Assembly (NCBI GenBank): GCA_016712035.1
Contig: JADJRT010000009.1
Span: forward strand, 124,001 to 188,000
Direction of reading: 5' to 3'
From: Flammeovirgaceae bacterium
GTDB taxonomy: Bacteria > Bacteroidota > Bacteroidia > Cytophagales > Cyclobacteriaceae
Length of the DNA: 64,000 nt
The position numbers and the translations under genes were made by a program. Positions 20,776 through 28,717 of the stretch are shown here, one piece after another. The notes beneath the pieces are model-generated. The model made no database searches. It was not told the origin of the DNA and saw only the letters and a program-made list of their open reading frames with translations. Each line of letters begins with the position of its first letter. The stretch's first letter is position 1.

Positions 20776-21744
20776 TCACCATGTCCATCAATCTTACAAA
20801 CATCGTCATAGCCTAAATGTACCAACGCATCGCCTGCATTGGCAACGGGATTATTGTTTAGGCCTACAACATATCCTGCGGCTGGAGATTTAACATTTTC
20901 TTTAAATGCACCGAACGGATCGGTAATAGCACCAATCAGTTGGTTCTTTTTTACAAACTCGCCCGATTGAATGATAGGTTGAAAGAGACCGGCATACTTG
21001 GCCCGTATCCACGATGAACTCCAGATGATCTTGTTTTTTGTTAGTGGTGCCGGTGCCTCATCGATCATATTTAAATGTTTCATTAAACGAAGTGTGCCGT
21101 TTAAACCCTCTTCTATTGCCTGTTGATCGTATCGAATGGATTCGCCCCCCTTCATATACGATAATATTCTTTTCGTGTTTCGCAGCAGTTTGACGAAGTG
21201 ACTGCGGACGAAACGGTGAATCGATGGTAAACGGTGCATGAAAGGCCATGGCAAGTTCTGCATTTCTTTGATCTTCCATTACACATCGCACTTGCGGATA
21301 GTTTGTTCGCATGGAGCCCCCGGTATGAAAGTCAATACCATAATCAATAGCCGGAATAATTTCGTGCGTCATATGCCAGGCTACCCGCGATGCGAGCGAA
21401 CCACCCTTGCTTCCCGGAAAGGATCGATTGATATCTTTTCCATCAGGTACTTCGCGTGAATAATTTAAAAAGCCATACATATTAATGATGGGCATACATA
21501 GTACTGTGCCACGCTTAACCTTATTGTATCCATTGTCGAGGATGCGCCTCACTATTTCCATTCCGTTAATCTCATCACCATGCATGCCTGCAGTAAGAGA
21601 CAATACCGGCCCTTCTTCTAATCCGCGATAAACATAAATGGGAGTATCAATAAGTGTGCGTGACGGAAGTCTTGCAATGTTAATATTGATTTCAGTGGAT
21701 TCGCCCGGACGAATTATTTGTGATGCGATGGTTAGGTCTTTCAT
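20769..21744 (-). CDS. Succinylglutamate desuccinylase/aspartoacylase-family protein (one frameshift)
   Basis: About 325 residues of the M14-like zinc hydrolase family. The metal site is visible as SLTAGMHGDEINGMEI (HxxE) and a later IDYGIDFHTGGS, with RDINRSFPG-like KDINRSFPGSKGGS between. The C-terminal beta domain (LFQPIIQSGEFVKKNQLIGAITDPFGAF) resembles a biotinyl/lipoyl-like fold. One extra C in the C6 run at about 21147 breaks the frame; joining gives IIVYEGGESIRYDQQAIEEGL. It is downstream of rimK-like and retropepsin-like genes, a recurring association. The substrate is probably an N-acyl amino acid or glutamyl conjugate, which is inference. Confidence 0.85.
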
Positions 21745-21754
21745 AGATTAGTCT

Positions 21755-21870
21755 ATATTCTTGAGTATATAGTAAATAGTATTAGTCGATAGTCAATGGT
21801 CCATGGTTAATTAGTTGTAAGAGTAACTTACCAAGGTAGAGATCCGACTATTGACTAAATACTATGGACT
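21755..21870. repeat. Intergenic 7-bp-periodic repeat with inverted halves
   Basis: Between the aspartoacylase-like and rimK-like genes the plus strand reads AGTCGAT AGTCAAT GGTCCAT GGTTAAT (from about 21786). The right half, on the minus strand, reads AGTCCAT AGTATTT AGTCAAT AGTCGGA (21840-21870). Both are 7-bp-periodic and inverted with respect to each other, able to form a long imperfect hairpin. No gene is visible in this stretch. Confidence 0.6.
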
Positions 21871-21871
21871 T

Positions 21872-22782
21872 TTAAGCATTAACCTTGTCCTTCTGGATTT
21901 TTTTCTTGCCGGCATGCTGCTCGATATATTCATAAAACTTGGATGCAATATCCAGTTTGGTTGCACCCTCAATACCTTCAAGGCCAGGCGATGAATTAAC
22001 TTCAACGATTAAGGGTCCGCGTTTGGAAGGCAGCATATCGACACCGGCTACGCCTAATCCCATTTTTTTAGCGGCTTCAATGGCAGCATGTTTTTCGTGA
22101 CGATCGAGTTTAACAACGGAAGCTACGCCACCCCGATGCAAGTTAGATCTAAATTCACCTTCGCGGGTTGCTTGTCTTTTGATGGCACCTACTACTTCTC
22201 CATTAACAATAAACGCGCGGATGTCGGCACCTTTTGCTTCTTTAACGAATTCTTGTACAATGATTCGGGTTTTTACACCATGAAAGGCTTCAATCACAGA
22301 TTGAGCAGCTTTTTTATTTTCAGCCAATACAACCCCCAAACCCTGCGTACCCTCAAGTAATTTGATAACAACGGGTGCACCGCCTACTGCCTCAATTACG
22401 CCCTCTGTATCTCTCGAGTAATCCATAAATATCGTCTTGGGTAAATCCAGACCAGCACGCGAAAGAATTTGAAGACTGCGTAATTTATCGCGTGATCGGA
22501 TTAACGCTTGCGATTCAACGGCACTAAAAACTTTCATCATTTCAAATTGACGAACCACCGCTGCACCATAAAATGTTACCGAAGCCCCAATGCGTGGAAT
22601 AATGGCATCGAAATAATCAAGCCTGCGACCGTTATACCAAACCATCGGGTTTTCTTTTCAATCAAGAGCACGCATTTCATGTGATCGATAATCTCCACCT
22701 TATGGCCACGTTTTTCACCGGCTTCTTTCAACCTTTTGGTGGAATACAGCTTTGGATTTCTTGAAAGGATGCCAATATTCAT
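21872..22782 (-). CDS. rimK: RimK-family alpha-L-glutamate ligase (ATP-grasp), one frameshift
   Basis: About 302 residues. ATP-grasp enzyme that adds glutamate residues to a protein or small-molecule acceptor (ribosomal protein S6 in E. coli). Visible are the N-terminal MNIGILSRNPKLYSTKRL, PRIGASVTFYGAAVVRQFE, the ATP-grasp core (VIKLLEGTQGLGVVL, IVQEFVKEAKGADIRAFIV) and the metal-ligating VDMLPSKRGPLIVEVNSSPGLEG. One A is missing in an A-run near 22655; repair gives EKKNPMVWYNGRRLDYFDAI. Start overlaps the stop of the retropepsin-like gene by 4 bp (ATGA). Confidence 0.93.
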
Positions 22783-23204
22783 GAGCTCTGTTGTTTGTGT
22801 TCGAAAGATAAATCTTTTTTAGTCACGTCAATTAAAAAGCGCTTACGCAGAATTTTGCGACCCAGCAATACCGGAAATCTCAGGTTACCCCGGTTGCTCA
22901 AAGAAAATTCGGCCTTTATCAGGTGATCGTAAATTTTAATGGATGTTTTGATTACATACCGAAGTTCGGCCTCCCCAAACGAATTTTTTATTTCTCTGCG
23001 ATCAAATTTTTTAAAAGAAAATTTCATTCCTGTAAACTCGGGATGTTCTTCATCCAAAAGTACGAACTCAAGTTTACCATCAACGATCTCCGCCCGGCTG
23101 CAATGTAAACTGCAGTTGTAGGCTCCGGTGTCTATCTTAGCATGAATATCCGTAAGCCCGAGGCCGGGTAAGTCAACACGATCCGATCTTCCAAGAGTAT
23201 GCAT
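22779..23204 (-). CDS. Retropepsin-like ATP-dependent zinc protease family protein (RimB-like)
   Basis: 141 residues. Matches the DUF785/RimB-like family with a retropepsin fold: the catalytic-type Asp motif is visible as HAKIDTGAYNCSLHC, followed by strands and a C-terminal RFPVLLGRKILRKRFLIDV, the second conserved block. The family is commonly encoded next to rimK, and RimB has been implicated in processing RimK-added glutamates. Translationally coupled (4-bp overlap) to the rimK-like gene here. The historical 'zinc protease' label is not supported by obvious metal ligands. Confidence 0.85.
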   Translation of the reverse strand: MHTLGRSDRVDLPGLGLTDIHAKIDTGAYNCSLHCSRAEIVDGKLEFVLLDEEHPEFTGMKFSFKKFDRREIKNSFGEAELRYVIKTSIKIYDHLIKAEFSLSNRGNLRFPVLLGRKILRKRFLIDVTKKDLSFEHKQQSS

Positions 23205-23240
23205 GGTTAGGAGTATGTTTCAAGCTACCTCAATTTCTTA

Positions 23241-23279
23241 AAAATAAAAAAGCCCTTCCGATAATTACCGGAAGAGCCT
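23241..23279 (-). terminator. Rho-independent terminator after DUF2911 gene
   Basis: On the minus strand a 9-bp stem (GCTCTTCCG/CGGAAGGGC, one G-T pair) with an 8-nt loop is followed by TTTTTTATTTT. It lies 22 bp beyond the DUF2911 stop and upstream of the RimB-like gene. Confidence 0.85.
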
Positions 23280-23301
23280 CAATTTTCAGATTAATTAACT
23301 A

Positions 23302-23814
23302 TTAATCTTTTGATACTTTAAAAGAAACAAGGGTGTTCTCCCATTTCAGTACTACATTATTTTTTTCAACAGCGATGTTAAAGGTTTCAACAAAGCTGGC
23401 TGGACTGCCGGCCTTCACAGTTACTCTTATAACATCATCTGCTTTATTATATTTGTAAGCACCCCAATCGATGGTTTTGTTAACAATAATTACCCATTCG
23501 TTTTCTCCAGGGATTGTGTAAAGACCGTATTTTCCTTTGGCTAAGGATTTTCCTTCAATCTTTACATTTTCACTAAACTCAATAGAAGTTGTTGCATTTG
23601 CACCTGTGCGCCATACTTCTCCGTACGGATTGATTCCTCCCAACATCTTCCTGCCTTTAGCGGAAGGCTGGTGATAATCAATAGTTACTTTCACTCCATC
23701 AATGGTTCCTTCAGCTTTTGCTGGCGGGCTTGGCATTTTTTTGTCCTGTGCCATTACACTTAGCGAAAAGACTAACGCTATTAGCGTGAGAAATATGCTT
23801 GCTGGTTTTTTCAT
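23302..23814 (-). CDS. Secreted DUF2911 domain protein
   Basis: About 170 residues with a signal peptide (IFLTLIALVFSLSVMAQ). The DUF2911 core is easily seen: VKVTIDYHQPSAKGRKMLGGINPYGEVWRTGANATT, SLAKGKYGLYTIPGENEWVIIVNKTIDWGAYKYNKADD. Function is unknown; family members are small periplasmic or exported beta proteins of Bacteroidota. ATG 23814 gives a clean signal peptide; an in-frame upstream ATG at 23853 would add 13 polar residues. Confidence 0.88.
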   Translation of the reverse strand: MKKPASIFLTLIALVFSLSVMAQDKKMPSPPAKAEGTIDGVKVTIDYHQPSAKGRKMLGGINPYGEVWRTGANATTSIEFSENVKIEGKSLAKGKYGLYTIPGENEWVIIVNKTIDWGAYKYNKADDVIRVTVKAGSPASFVETFNIAVEKNNVVLKWENTLVSFKVSKD

Positions 23815-23939
23815 ACTGTTTTTGTTTGGTTTAAAATCGGTTTTGATTGTCACATATCGTGCCAGTTAGAAACGCAAGTTGCCTCTAAATGTTCGAAAGC
23901 TATCCGATTTAGTTGAATTATTTTGACGAGCGGCTGCTC

Positions 23940-24242
23940 TTAAAGGAGTTGTTCGATTTGTCGCTTTAAAAATTCCGACTGAGCAACACCCGATTGGCGC
24001 CATTTGGGCTCTCCATTTTTAAACAAGATTAACGTAGGCACTCCTTGTACTTGAAATGACTGGGCTATTGACGGATTTTTATCAACATCAATTTTTACAA
24101 TCTTTGCTTTATCACCTACTTTCTTTTTTAGGTCCTCCAAAATGGGTTTCATCATTTTGCAGGGGCCGCACCATTCGGCCGAAAAGTCAACCAGCGTAGG
24201 GGTATCACTTTTAATCAGTTCGAAAAAATCGCCTTTAGCCAT
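23940..24242 (-). CDS. trxA: Thioredoxin
   Basis: 100 residues, cytosolic (no signal). Disulfide reductase with the canonical active site FSAEWCGPCKMMKP and conserved cis-Pro segment VQGVPTLILFKNGE. It ends LKRQIEQLL, as usual. It is the last gene of a minus-strand run of thiol-related genes (DUF2892, DUF6132, two rhodaneses, OsmC), starting 1 bp after the OsmC stop. The setting suggests recycling of disulfides or persulfides. Confidence 0.95.
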   Translation of the reverse strand: MAKGDFFELIKSDTPTLVDFSAEWCGPCKMMKPILEDLKKKVGDKAKIVKIDVDKNPSIAQSFQVQGVPTLILFKNGEPKWRQSGVAQSEFLKRQIEQLL

Positions 24243-24243
24243 T

Positions 24244-24717
24244 TTAATTTGAAATTGCTTCTACTGAAGTTACCACAATTTTAGGGATCATGATTACATT
24301 CGATTTGATTGAGTTAGAAATCAGGCAAGCTGCTTCAGCTTTTGATAGTACTCTTTCAGCACGCTCACGATCTTTTTCTTGAGAAATTGTTACAGTCGGT
24401 TCCAGAATTACTTCCGTCATTAAATACTTTCCCTCCACTTGCTCAAGCTTACCTTTAGAATCGCATTGGAATGCGATAAACTCTAATTTTGAATTTTCGG
24501 CAATAGCCAAAAAGGTAGTCATTAAACAACTGCTTACCGATGCAGTGAACAAATGCTCGGGTGACCAGATACCGGGAATTCCTTTCGGAAATTCGGGCGG
24601 AGTAGCCACGGCAATGCATCCCGAGCCGTTAGTGGGCACATTTAATTCAGGTGAACACATGATTCCCTGGCGATCTTTATTCCAGGCAATTTGTACGTTG
24701 TAAAAATGCGCATCCAT
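24244..24717 (-). CDS. OsmC-family peroxiredoxin-like protein
   Basis: 157 residues. The OsmC/Ohr fold is visible: PEFPKGIPGIWSPEHLFTASVSSCLMTTFLAIAEN holds the first reactive Cys (SSCLM), and the second lies in AEAACLISNSIKSN. The family reduces organic hydroperoxides, and some members act on persulfides. It lies 5 bp downstream of a rhodanese gene and directly before the thioredoxin gene, a plausible electron donor. Confidence 0.9.
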   Translation of the reverse strand: MDAHFYNVQIAWNKDRQGIMCSPELNVPTNGSGCIAVATPPEFPKGIPGIWSPEHLFTASVSSCLMTTFLAIAENSKLEFIAFQCDSKGKLEQVEGKYLMTEVILEPTVTISQEKDRERAERVLSKAEAACLISNSIKSNVIMIPKIVVTSVEAISN

Positions 24718-24722
24718 AACTT

Positions 24723-25036
24723 TTAAATTTTATTTTGAAGACTCATCCAACTTCCTCCATTAAAAACCTGTGTGTATCCTTTTGATTTCAACATACTTTT
24801 AGCTGCGCCACTGCGCATACCCGAAGTACAACAGGTTATAATGGCTTTATTTTTATCTGTAAAGCGATTTGTATTATTGCTCAACTGATCTACGGGTATA
24901 TTTAATGAACCTCGTATATGCCCACCTGCGTATTCGCCCTTTGTGCGAACATCTAATACAATGGCTCCTTTTTTTACTAGTTCTGCGTAGTCTACTTTTG
25001 GTCCTAAACCAAAAGACTTTTTAAGGCTTCCATCAT
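24723..25036 (-). CDS. Rhodanese-like protein 1 (frameshifted)
   Basis: About 104 residues. Start ATG 25036 (or 25033) gives MMEALKSL; one T is missing in a T-run near 25014, after which FGLGPKVDYAELVKKGAIVLDVRTKGEYAGGHIRGSLNIPVDQL continues. The active-site loop is CCTSGMRSG, with the catalytic Cys followed by Thr-Ser-Gly. It ends SWMSLQNKI at 24723. It transfers sulfane sulfur between thiols. Overlaps the stop of the upstream second rhodanese by 4 bp. Confidence 0.8.
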
Positions 25037-25327
25037 AATATAGAAACAGCTTGTGTTTGTAAATGATTCACGGATAACCACGAACCGCCATCATAGCAGC
25101 TAATTCCTTGTTGCTTTAACAGCTGCGAGGCCATGGCACTACAACCACCCGAGGCACAGCATAAAATAAGGGGGTAATTTTAAAGCTTTTACTTCTGAAA
25201 TTCGTTGGGTTAGTTCGTTTACAGGAATATTGATTGATCCGGCTACATGGCCGCCTTGAAACTCACCGGGTGTGCGCACATCTACAATAGTGCCTTCTTG
25301 ATTTTGAATAATTTTTTCTACGTTCAT
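25033..25327 (-). CDS. Rhodanese-like protein 2 (frameshifted)
   Basis: About 97 residues. MNVEKIIQNQEGTIVDVRTPGEFQGGHVAGSINIPVNEL is the rhodanese N-half. One extra base in a C5 run near 25172 (minus-strand ttacccccttat) puts an early stop in frame; the adjacent frame gives ILCCASGGCSAMASQLLKQQGISCYDGGSW. The catalytic loop is CCASGGCS. Hence this and the next gene are two tandem but distinct rhodaneses. Same direction as DUF6132, 7 bp upstream. Confidence 0.75.
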
Positions 25328-25334
25328 ATTAAAT

Positions 25335-25535
25335 TCAGATTTTATTTTTTTCTTTTTGAAACATACTAAAAAGCAGGCCGCCCATCAGCCCACCATATAA
25401 AGAAGAATTAAGCGGACGGGAAGTAATAGGACAAGAGCCTGTTACACAGCCAATTTGTTGCCAGTATAAATATCCGGCACCTAACCCAATAATTACACCC
25501 ACTAGAGTTGGCCAGTATTGTTTAAGAATTGTCAT
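25335..25535 (-). CDS. DUF6132-family small membrane protein
   Basis: 66 residues with one N-terminal transmembrane helix (LVGVIIGLGAGYLYW) and a Cys-containing hydrophilic loop (IGCVTGSCPITSRPLNSS), then a second helix (LYGGLMGGLLFSMF). The CxxxxC pair and GSCPI motif are characteristic of this Bacteroidota family. It overlaps the upstream DUF2892 gene by 14 bp and precedes the rhodanese pair, so a role in sulfur or redox chemistry is likely but not shown. Confidence 0.8.
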   Translation of the reverse strand: MTILKQYWPTLVGVIIGLGAGYLYWQQIGCVTGSCPITSRPLNSSLYGGLMGGLLFSMFQKEKNKI

Positions 25536-25740
25536 TAAGATTCTTTCTTAGCGTGCTGAGCCCAAAGGGTAAGTACAGTGGGCAGAAACTCACGAGACCG
25601 GTCAAAACAAAAATAGCCGCTAGCCCTAGTGAGATTAAGGCAGTTGTGCCTGAAATTATTCCTGTATAATAGAGCGTTACTATAATCGCTGCGAGAATCA
25701 CCCGGATAACCCGATCAGCAGAGCCCATATTCTTTTTCAT
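25522..25740 (-). CDS. DUF2892 (YgaP-like) membrane protein
   Basis: 72 residues. NMGSADRVIRVILAAIIVTLYYTG and a second helix (ALISLGLAAIFVLTGLVSFCPLYLPFG) match the DUF2892 transmembrane domain, which in E. coli YgaP is fused to a rhodanese domain. Here the rhodanese function is encoded separately just downstream. First gene of the run; the CRP-like palindrome at 25793 lies about 53 bp upstream. Confidence 0.88.
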   Translation of the reverse strand: MKKNMGSADRVIRVILAAIIVTLYYTGIISGTTALISLGLAAIFVLTGLVSFCPLYLPFGLSTLRKNLNDNS

Positions 25741-25792
25741 TTGATTAGTTTTTGTTGATGATGCAAAACTAACAACACGGAATCTAAGAGAA

Positions 25793-25808
25793 TGTGATCT
25801 AAATCACA
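25793..25808. promoter_or_regulatory. CRP/FNR-type palindromic operator
   Basis: TGTGATCTAAATCACA has perfect 6-bp arms around a 4-bp centre, which fits the consensus TGTGA-N6-TCACA of Crp/Fnr-superfamily regulators. It lies upstream of the DUF2892-to-thioredoxin gene run and overlaps the stop codon of the Crp/Fnr gene itself. This strongly suggests that the neighbouring regulator, or a paralogue, controls the run. Confidence 0.7.
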
Positions 25809-26415
25809 GAAGTGTTATTTTATTTCGTGAAAGATTGACTAACCCTTCGTTTTCCATCTGCTTCATAACGCGTGAAACAGCCTCGCGGGCCGTGCCGAGT
25901 TCATCCGCTAATTGCTGGTGGGTTATTTTTATTTCTTTGGAGCGATAGAGCTCTGCCTTCTGTTTTAAGAGTTGAAGCAGTCGGGTATCTAATTTTTGAA
26001 AGGCAATAGCGTTAACCGCAGTAAGAAGCTCTTCAAATCGTTTGTGGTAAAGCCTAAAAATGAAATCGGCCCACTCCGGAAATTTCTTAACCCATTCACT
26101 GGCTTTTTCTACCGGAATAAAAAGAATTTCTGCGTCTTCCTCAACGATTGCTTTCACCTTACTGGTTTCATTATGAATGCCGCCCAAAAACGACATAATG
26201 CAACTTTCTCCAGGGGTTATATAGTAAAGTAAAATTTCATGACCGTTTATATCGGTTCGCATCACTTTTAAGCTGCCGTTTAATACAAGGGGGATTGCCT
26301 TTATGTAACTATCTTCTTGTTGGATGACAGAACCTGCCGGGAATTTTTTCAATTGACCGTAGGTTGTAACTTCTTCCTTTAATAAGGTTTGAAAAAGCGA
26401 ATCGGTGGCAGACAT
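25804..26415 (-). CDS. Crp/Fnr-family transcriptional regulator
   Basis: 203 residues. The N-terminal cyclic-nucleotide-binding-like barrel (FPAGSVIQQEDSYIKAIPLVLNGSLKVMR, GESCIMSFLGG) joins a C-terminal winged helix with the recognition segment ITHQQLADELGTAREAVSRVMKQMENEGLV. It has one Cys in the barrel (ESCIM) and none of the N-terminal FeS cysteines of FNR, so it is not an FNR-type oxygen sensor. It likely regulates the adjacent thiol/persulfide cassette through the palindrome at 25793. Confidence 0.93.
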   Translation of the reverse strand: MSATDSLFQTLLKEEVTTYGQLKKFPAGSVIQQEDSYIKAIPLVLNGSLKVMRTDINGHEILLYYITPGESCIMSFLGGIHNETSKVKAIVEEDAEILFIPVEKASEWVKKFPEWADFIFRLYHKRFEELLTAVNAIAFQKLDTRLLQLLKQKAELYRSKEIKITHQQLADELGTAREAVSRVMKQMENEGLVNLSRNKITLL

Positions 26416-26421
26416 TGTATT

Positions 26422-26969
26422 TTAAGAGAGTAAGAATAAGAAGATCAAAGGGAAAATAATTCCTACTAGAGCTAATTTCCAGCCGCGGCTCCAGAAACTA
26501 TTTTCGCCTTTTTGTATAAACATACCTGTGCAGGCAATAACCAACATAGCTACACCAAAGATGTCGGAATAATAAATCCACCATTTACTGGTGTCTACAT
26601 GTAGTTTAGTCATTTGGCCGAGAACCGGGGTGGTACGATACGATTCAATTTTTCCTATGCCTGTAGTAAGATCAACCTGCACATCATTGTTAATGTAAGA
26701 GATTCGAAGATTATCACCATCCACTGAAAATCTTCGCAGGTTATCATCAATCGCAAACTCTTTCGTAAAAGCGTCAATGAATTTATCATTTACCGAATCC
26801 TTTATTATCAATTGTTTGAGGGTTATTTCTTGCGAATTATAGTTGTAGCGTCTTGGATGCCATACCTGGCGGTGATTTAGAAAAATCCCTGAAAAGGAAA
26901 AGGCTATGATTAATCCTAAAAAAAGAAATAGGCAAGATCGCGATGTGTATTGCGTGCTGTAAGTTTCAT
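26422..26969 (-). CDS. PepSY-type membrane protein (frameshifted)
   Basis: About 182 residues. MKLTARNTHRDLAYFF starts at 26969; a T7 run (minus strand) near 26925 is off by one base, after which GLIIAFSFSGIFLNHRQVWHPRRYNYNSQEITLKQL continues into the intact 129-residue C-terminal part. That part holds a PepSY-like segment, a helix (FGVAMLVIACTGMF) and a final hydrophobic stretch. The THRDLAYFF...SGIFLNHR pattern matches PepSY-associated transmembrane proteins. It ends 6 bp before the Crp/Fnr gene. Confidence 0.7.
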
Positions 26970-27009
26970 GAATGTGTGACGTATTTTATTTTAGACAATT
27001 GTGTTCTGC

Positions 27010-28341
27010 TTATTTGCCGAATGGATTTAAAGCACTTAAGGCACGTTTGCCGCCACCCATTTTGTTCATAGTCTTCATGAGCTTGCGCATATCTTCGAAT
27101 TGTTTGAGTAATTGATTCACCTGCTGCACTTGGGTTCCACTGCCTTTGGCAATTCGGTTCTTACGACTCGGATTTATTTTATCTGGGTTTTCTCTTTCTT
27201 CAATTGTCATGGATCGAATAATCGCCTCAATGGGTTTGAAAGAATTGTCATCAATATCAACGCCTTTCATGGCTTTGCCCATACCCGGAATCATGCCCAG
27301 CAGATCTTTCATGTTTCCCATCTTTTTTATTTGCTCCAGTTGAGATAGAAAATCATTGAAGTCGAACTGGTTCTTTCGCATTTTGGCATTAAGCCTGCGT
27401 GTTTCATCTTCATCAAATGTTTGTTGCGCCTTTTCAACGAGACCCACCACATCGCCCATACCCAAAATCCGGCTTGCCATCCGATCGGGGTAAAAGCGAT
27501 CAATCGCTTCCATCTTTTCACCTGAGCTTATAAATTTAATAGGCTTATTAACAACCTTGCGGATGGAAAGTGCAGCACCGCCCCGGGTATCGCCATCTAA
27601 TTTGGTAAGTACAACCCCATTGAAATTTAAGCGTTCGTTAAATGTTTTGGCGGTGTTCACCGCGTCCTGCCCCGTCATCGCATCCACTACAAACAAAGTC
27701 TCTGATGGCTTGAGAGCTTCTTTCAAAAGAGCGATCTCATTCATCATCGCTTCATCTACAGCTAAACGGCCCGCGGTATCTACAATAACAACCCTGAAAT
27801 TATTTTTCTTTGCATGCTCGATGGCCGCCTTGGCTATTTTAACTGCATCTTTATTTTCAGGCTCGGCATATACTTCCACACCAATCTGCTCGCCCAAAAC
27901 TTTTAATTGATCGATAGCAGCAGGTCGATAAATGTCGCAGGCTGTTAACAGTACCTGCCGGCCTTGTCGCTTCAGGTAACTGGCTAGCTTACCAGAAAAA
28001 GTTGTTTTACCAGAACCCTGTAGGCCGGCAATTAAAATAACCGCTGGGTTGCCTTCTATGGAGATGTCTTCACTCTCGCCCCCCATGAGCAGGGTGAGTT
28101 CATCGTTGGTGATTTTGGTTAATAGTTGACCGGGTGAGATGGCTGTGAGTACGTTTTGGCCCAGCGCTTTTTCTTTTATTTCGTCTGTTACTTCTTTGGC
28201 AACTTTATAGTTAACATCGGCATCGATTAACGCTTTGCGGATTTCTTTAACCGTGGTGGCAATATTAATCTCTGTAATTTTCCCCTGGCCTTTCAGGTTT
28301 TGAAAGGCTTTTTCCAACTTAATACCTAAACTATCGAACAT
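27010..28341 (-). CDS. ffh: Signal recognition particle protein Ffh
   Basis: 443 residues. GTPase that binds signal sequences and SRP RNA to target membrane proteins. The N domain is followed by the G domain (GLQGSGKTTFSGKLA, VDTAGRLAVDE, TKLDGDTRGGAALS) and the methionine-rich M domain (KMGNMKDLLGMIPGMGKAMK, IAKGSGTQVQQVNQLLKQFEDMRKLM). Frame intact and length normal. Confidence 0.97.
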   Translation of the reverse strand: MFDSLGIKLEKAFQNLKGQGKITEINIATTVKEIRKALIDADVNYKVAKEVTDEIKEKALGQNVLTAISPGQLLTKITNDELTLLMGGESEDISIEGNPAVILIAGLQGSGKTTFSGKLASYLKRQGRQVLLTACDIYRPAAIDQLKVLGEQIGVEVYAEPENKDAVKIAKAAIEHAKKNNFRVVIVDTAGRLAVDEAMMNEIALLKEALKPSETLFVVDAMTGQDAVNTAKTFNERLNFNGVVLTKLDGDTRGGAALSIRKVVNKPIKFISSGEKMEAIDRFYPDRMASRILGMGDVVGLVEKAQQTFDEDETRRLNAKMRKNQFDFNDFLSQLEQIKKMGNMKDLLGMIPGMGKAMKGVDIDDNSFKPIEAIIRSMTIEERENPDKINPSRKNRIAKGSGTQVQQVNQLLKQFEDMRKLMKTMNKMGGGKRALSALNPFGK

Positions 28342-28438
28342 GAGCGGTTTTTTTTAAGGCCACAAAGTTAATAGCTAAATCGTATTAGGGAAGCGGGGTG
28401 AGGGGAGTTAAATGAAAAAACGAAGAATAGGGCCTATT

Positions 28439-28666
28439 TTATTCCTTTCCCTCTTTAATACCCAATAAAGTTAATTCAACAACAATCAGATTTTTGTTGA
28501 AATTGGAGTAGAGCAGTTTTACGAGATCTTTGTTTTGCATTTCGTTTGCAAAATGAAATCCAATATCAAAATCCTCACCGTCCTGTAGAAACTCTATCAC
28601 ATTGCCAGTGCCTCCTCTTTGGATCAACTTAGCAAGGACAGATTTTTCTTGTTGATTAATCGGCAT
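28439..28666 (-). CDS. Small hypothetical cytosolic protein (75 aa)
   Basis: 75 residues, no signal peptide or membrane segment. Mixed charge, predicted alpha/beta (LAKLIQRGGTGNVIEFLQDGEDFDIGFHFANEMQNKDLVKLLY). I do not recognise a family. It lies between ffh (downstream) and the divergent DUF6265 gene, whose start is 52 bp away. Intact frame with good amino-acid composition supports a real gene. Confidence 0.55.
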   Translation of the reverse strand: MPINQQEKSVLAKLIQRGGTGNVIEFLQDGEDFDIGFHFANEMQNKDLVKLLYSNFNKNLIVVELTLLGIKEGKE

Positions 28667-28717
28667 TTTCTACTTGGATTAGAAAGGCAAGGGATGCAAC
28701 TTACTTAAAATAATTCT

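Noticed and set aside
20666..20893. 75-codon plus-strand frame after porP/sprF
   Set aside because: It covers the heptameric repeat and the antisense of the aspartoacylase-like 3' end; composition is not protein-like.
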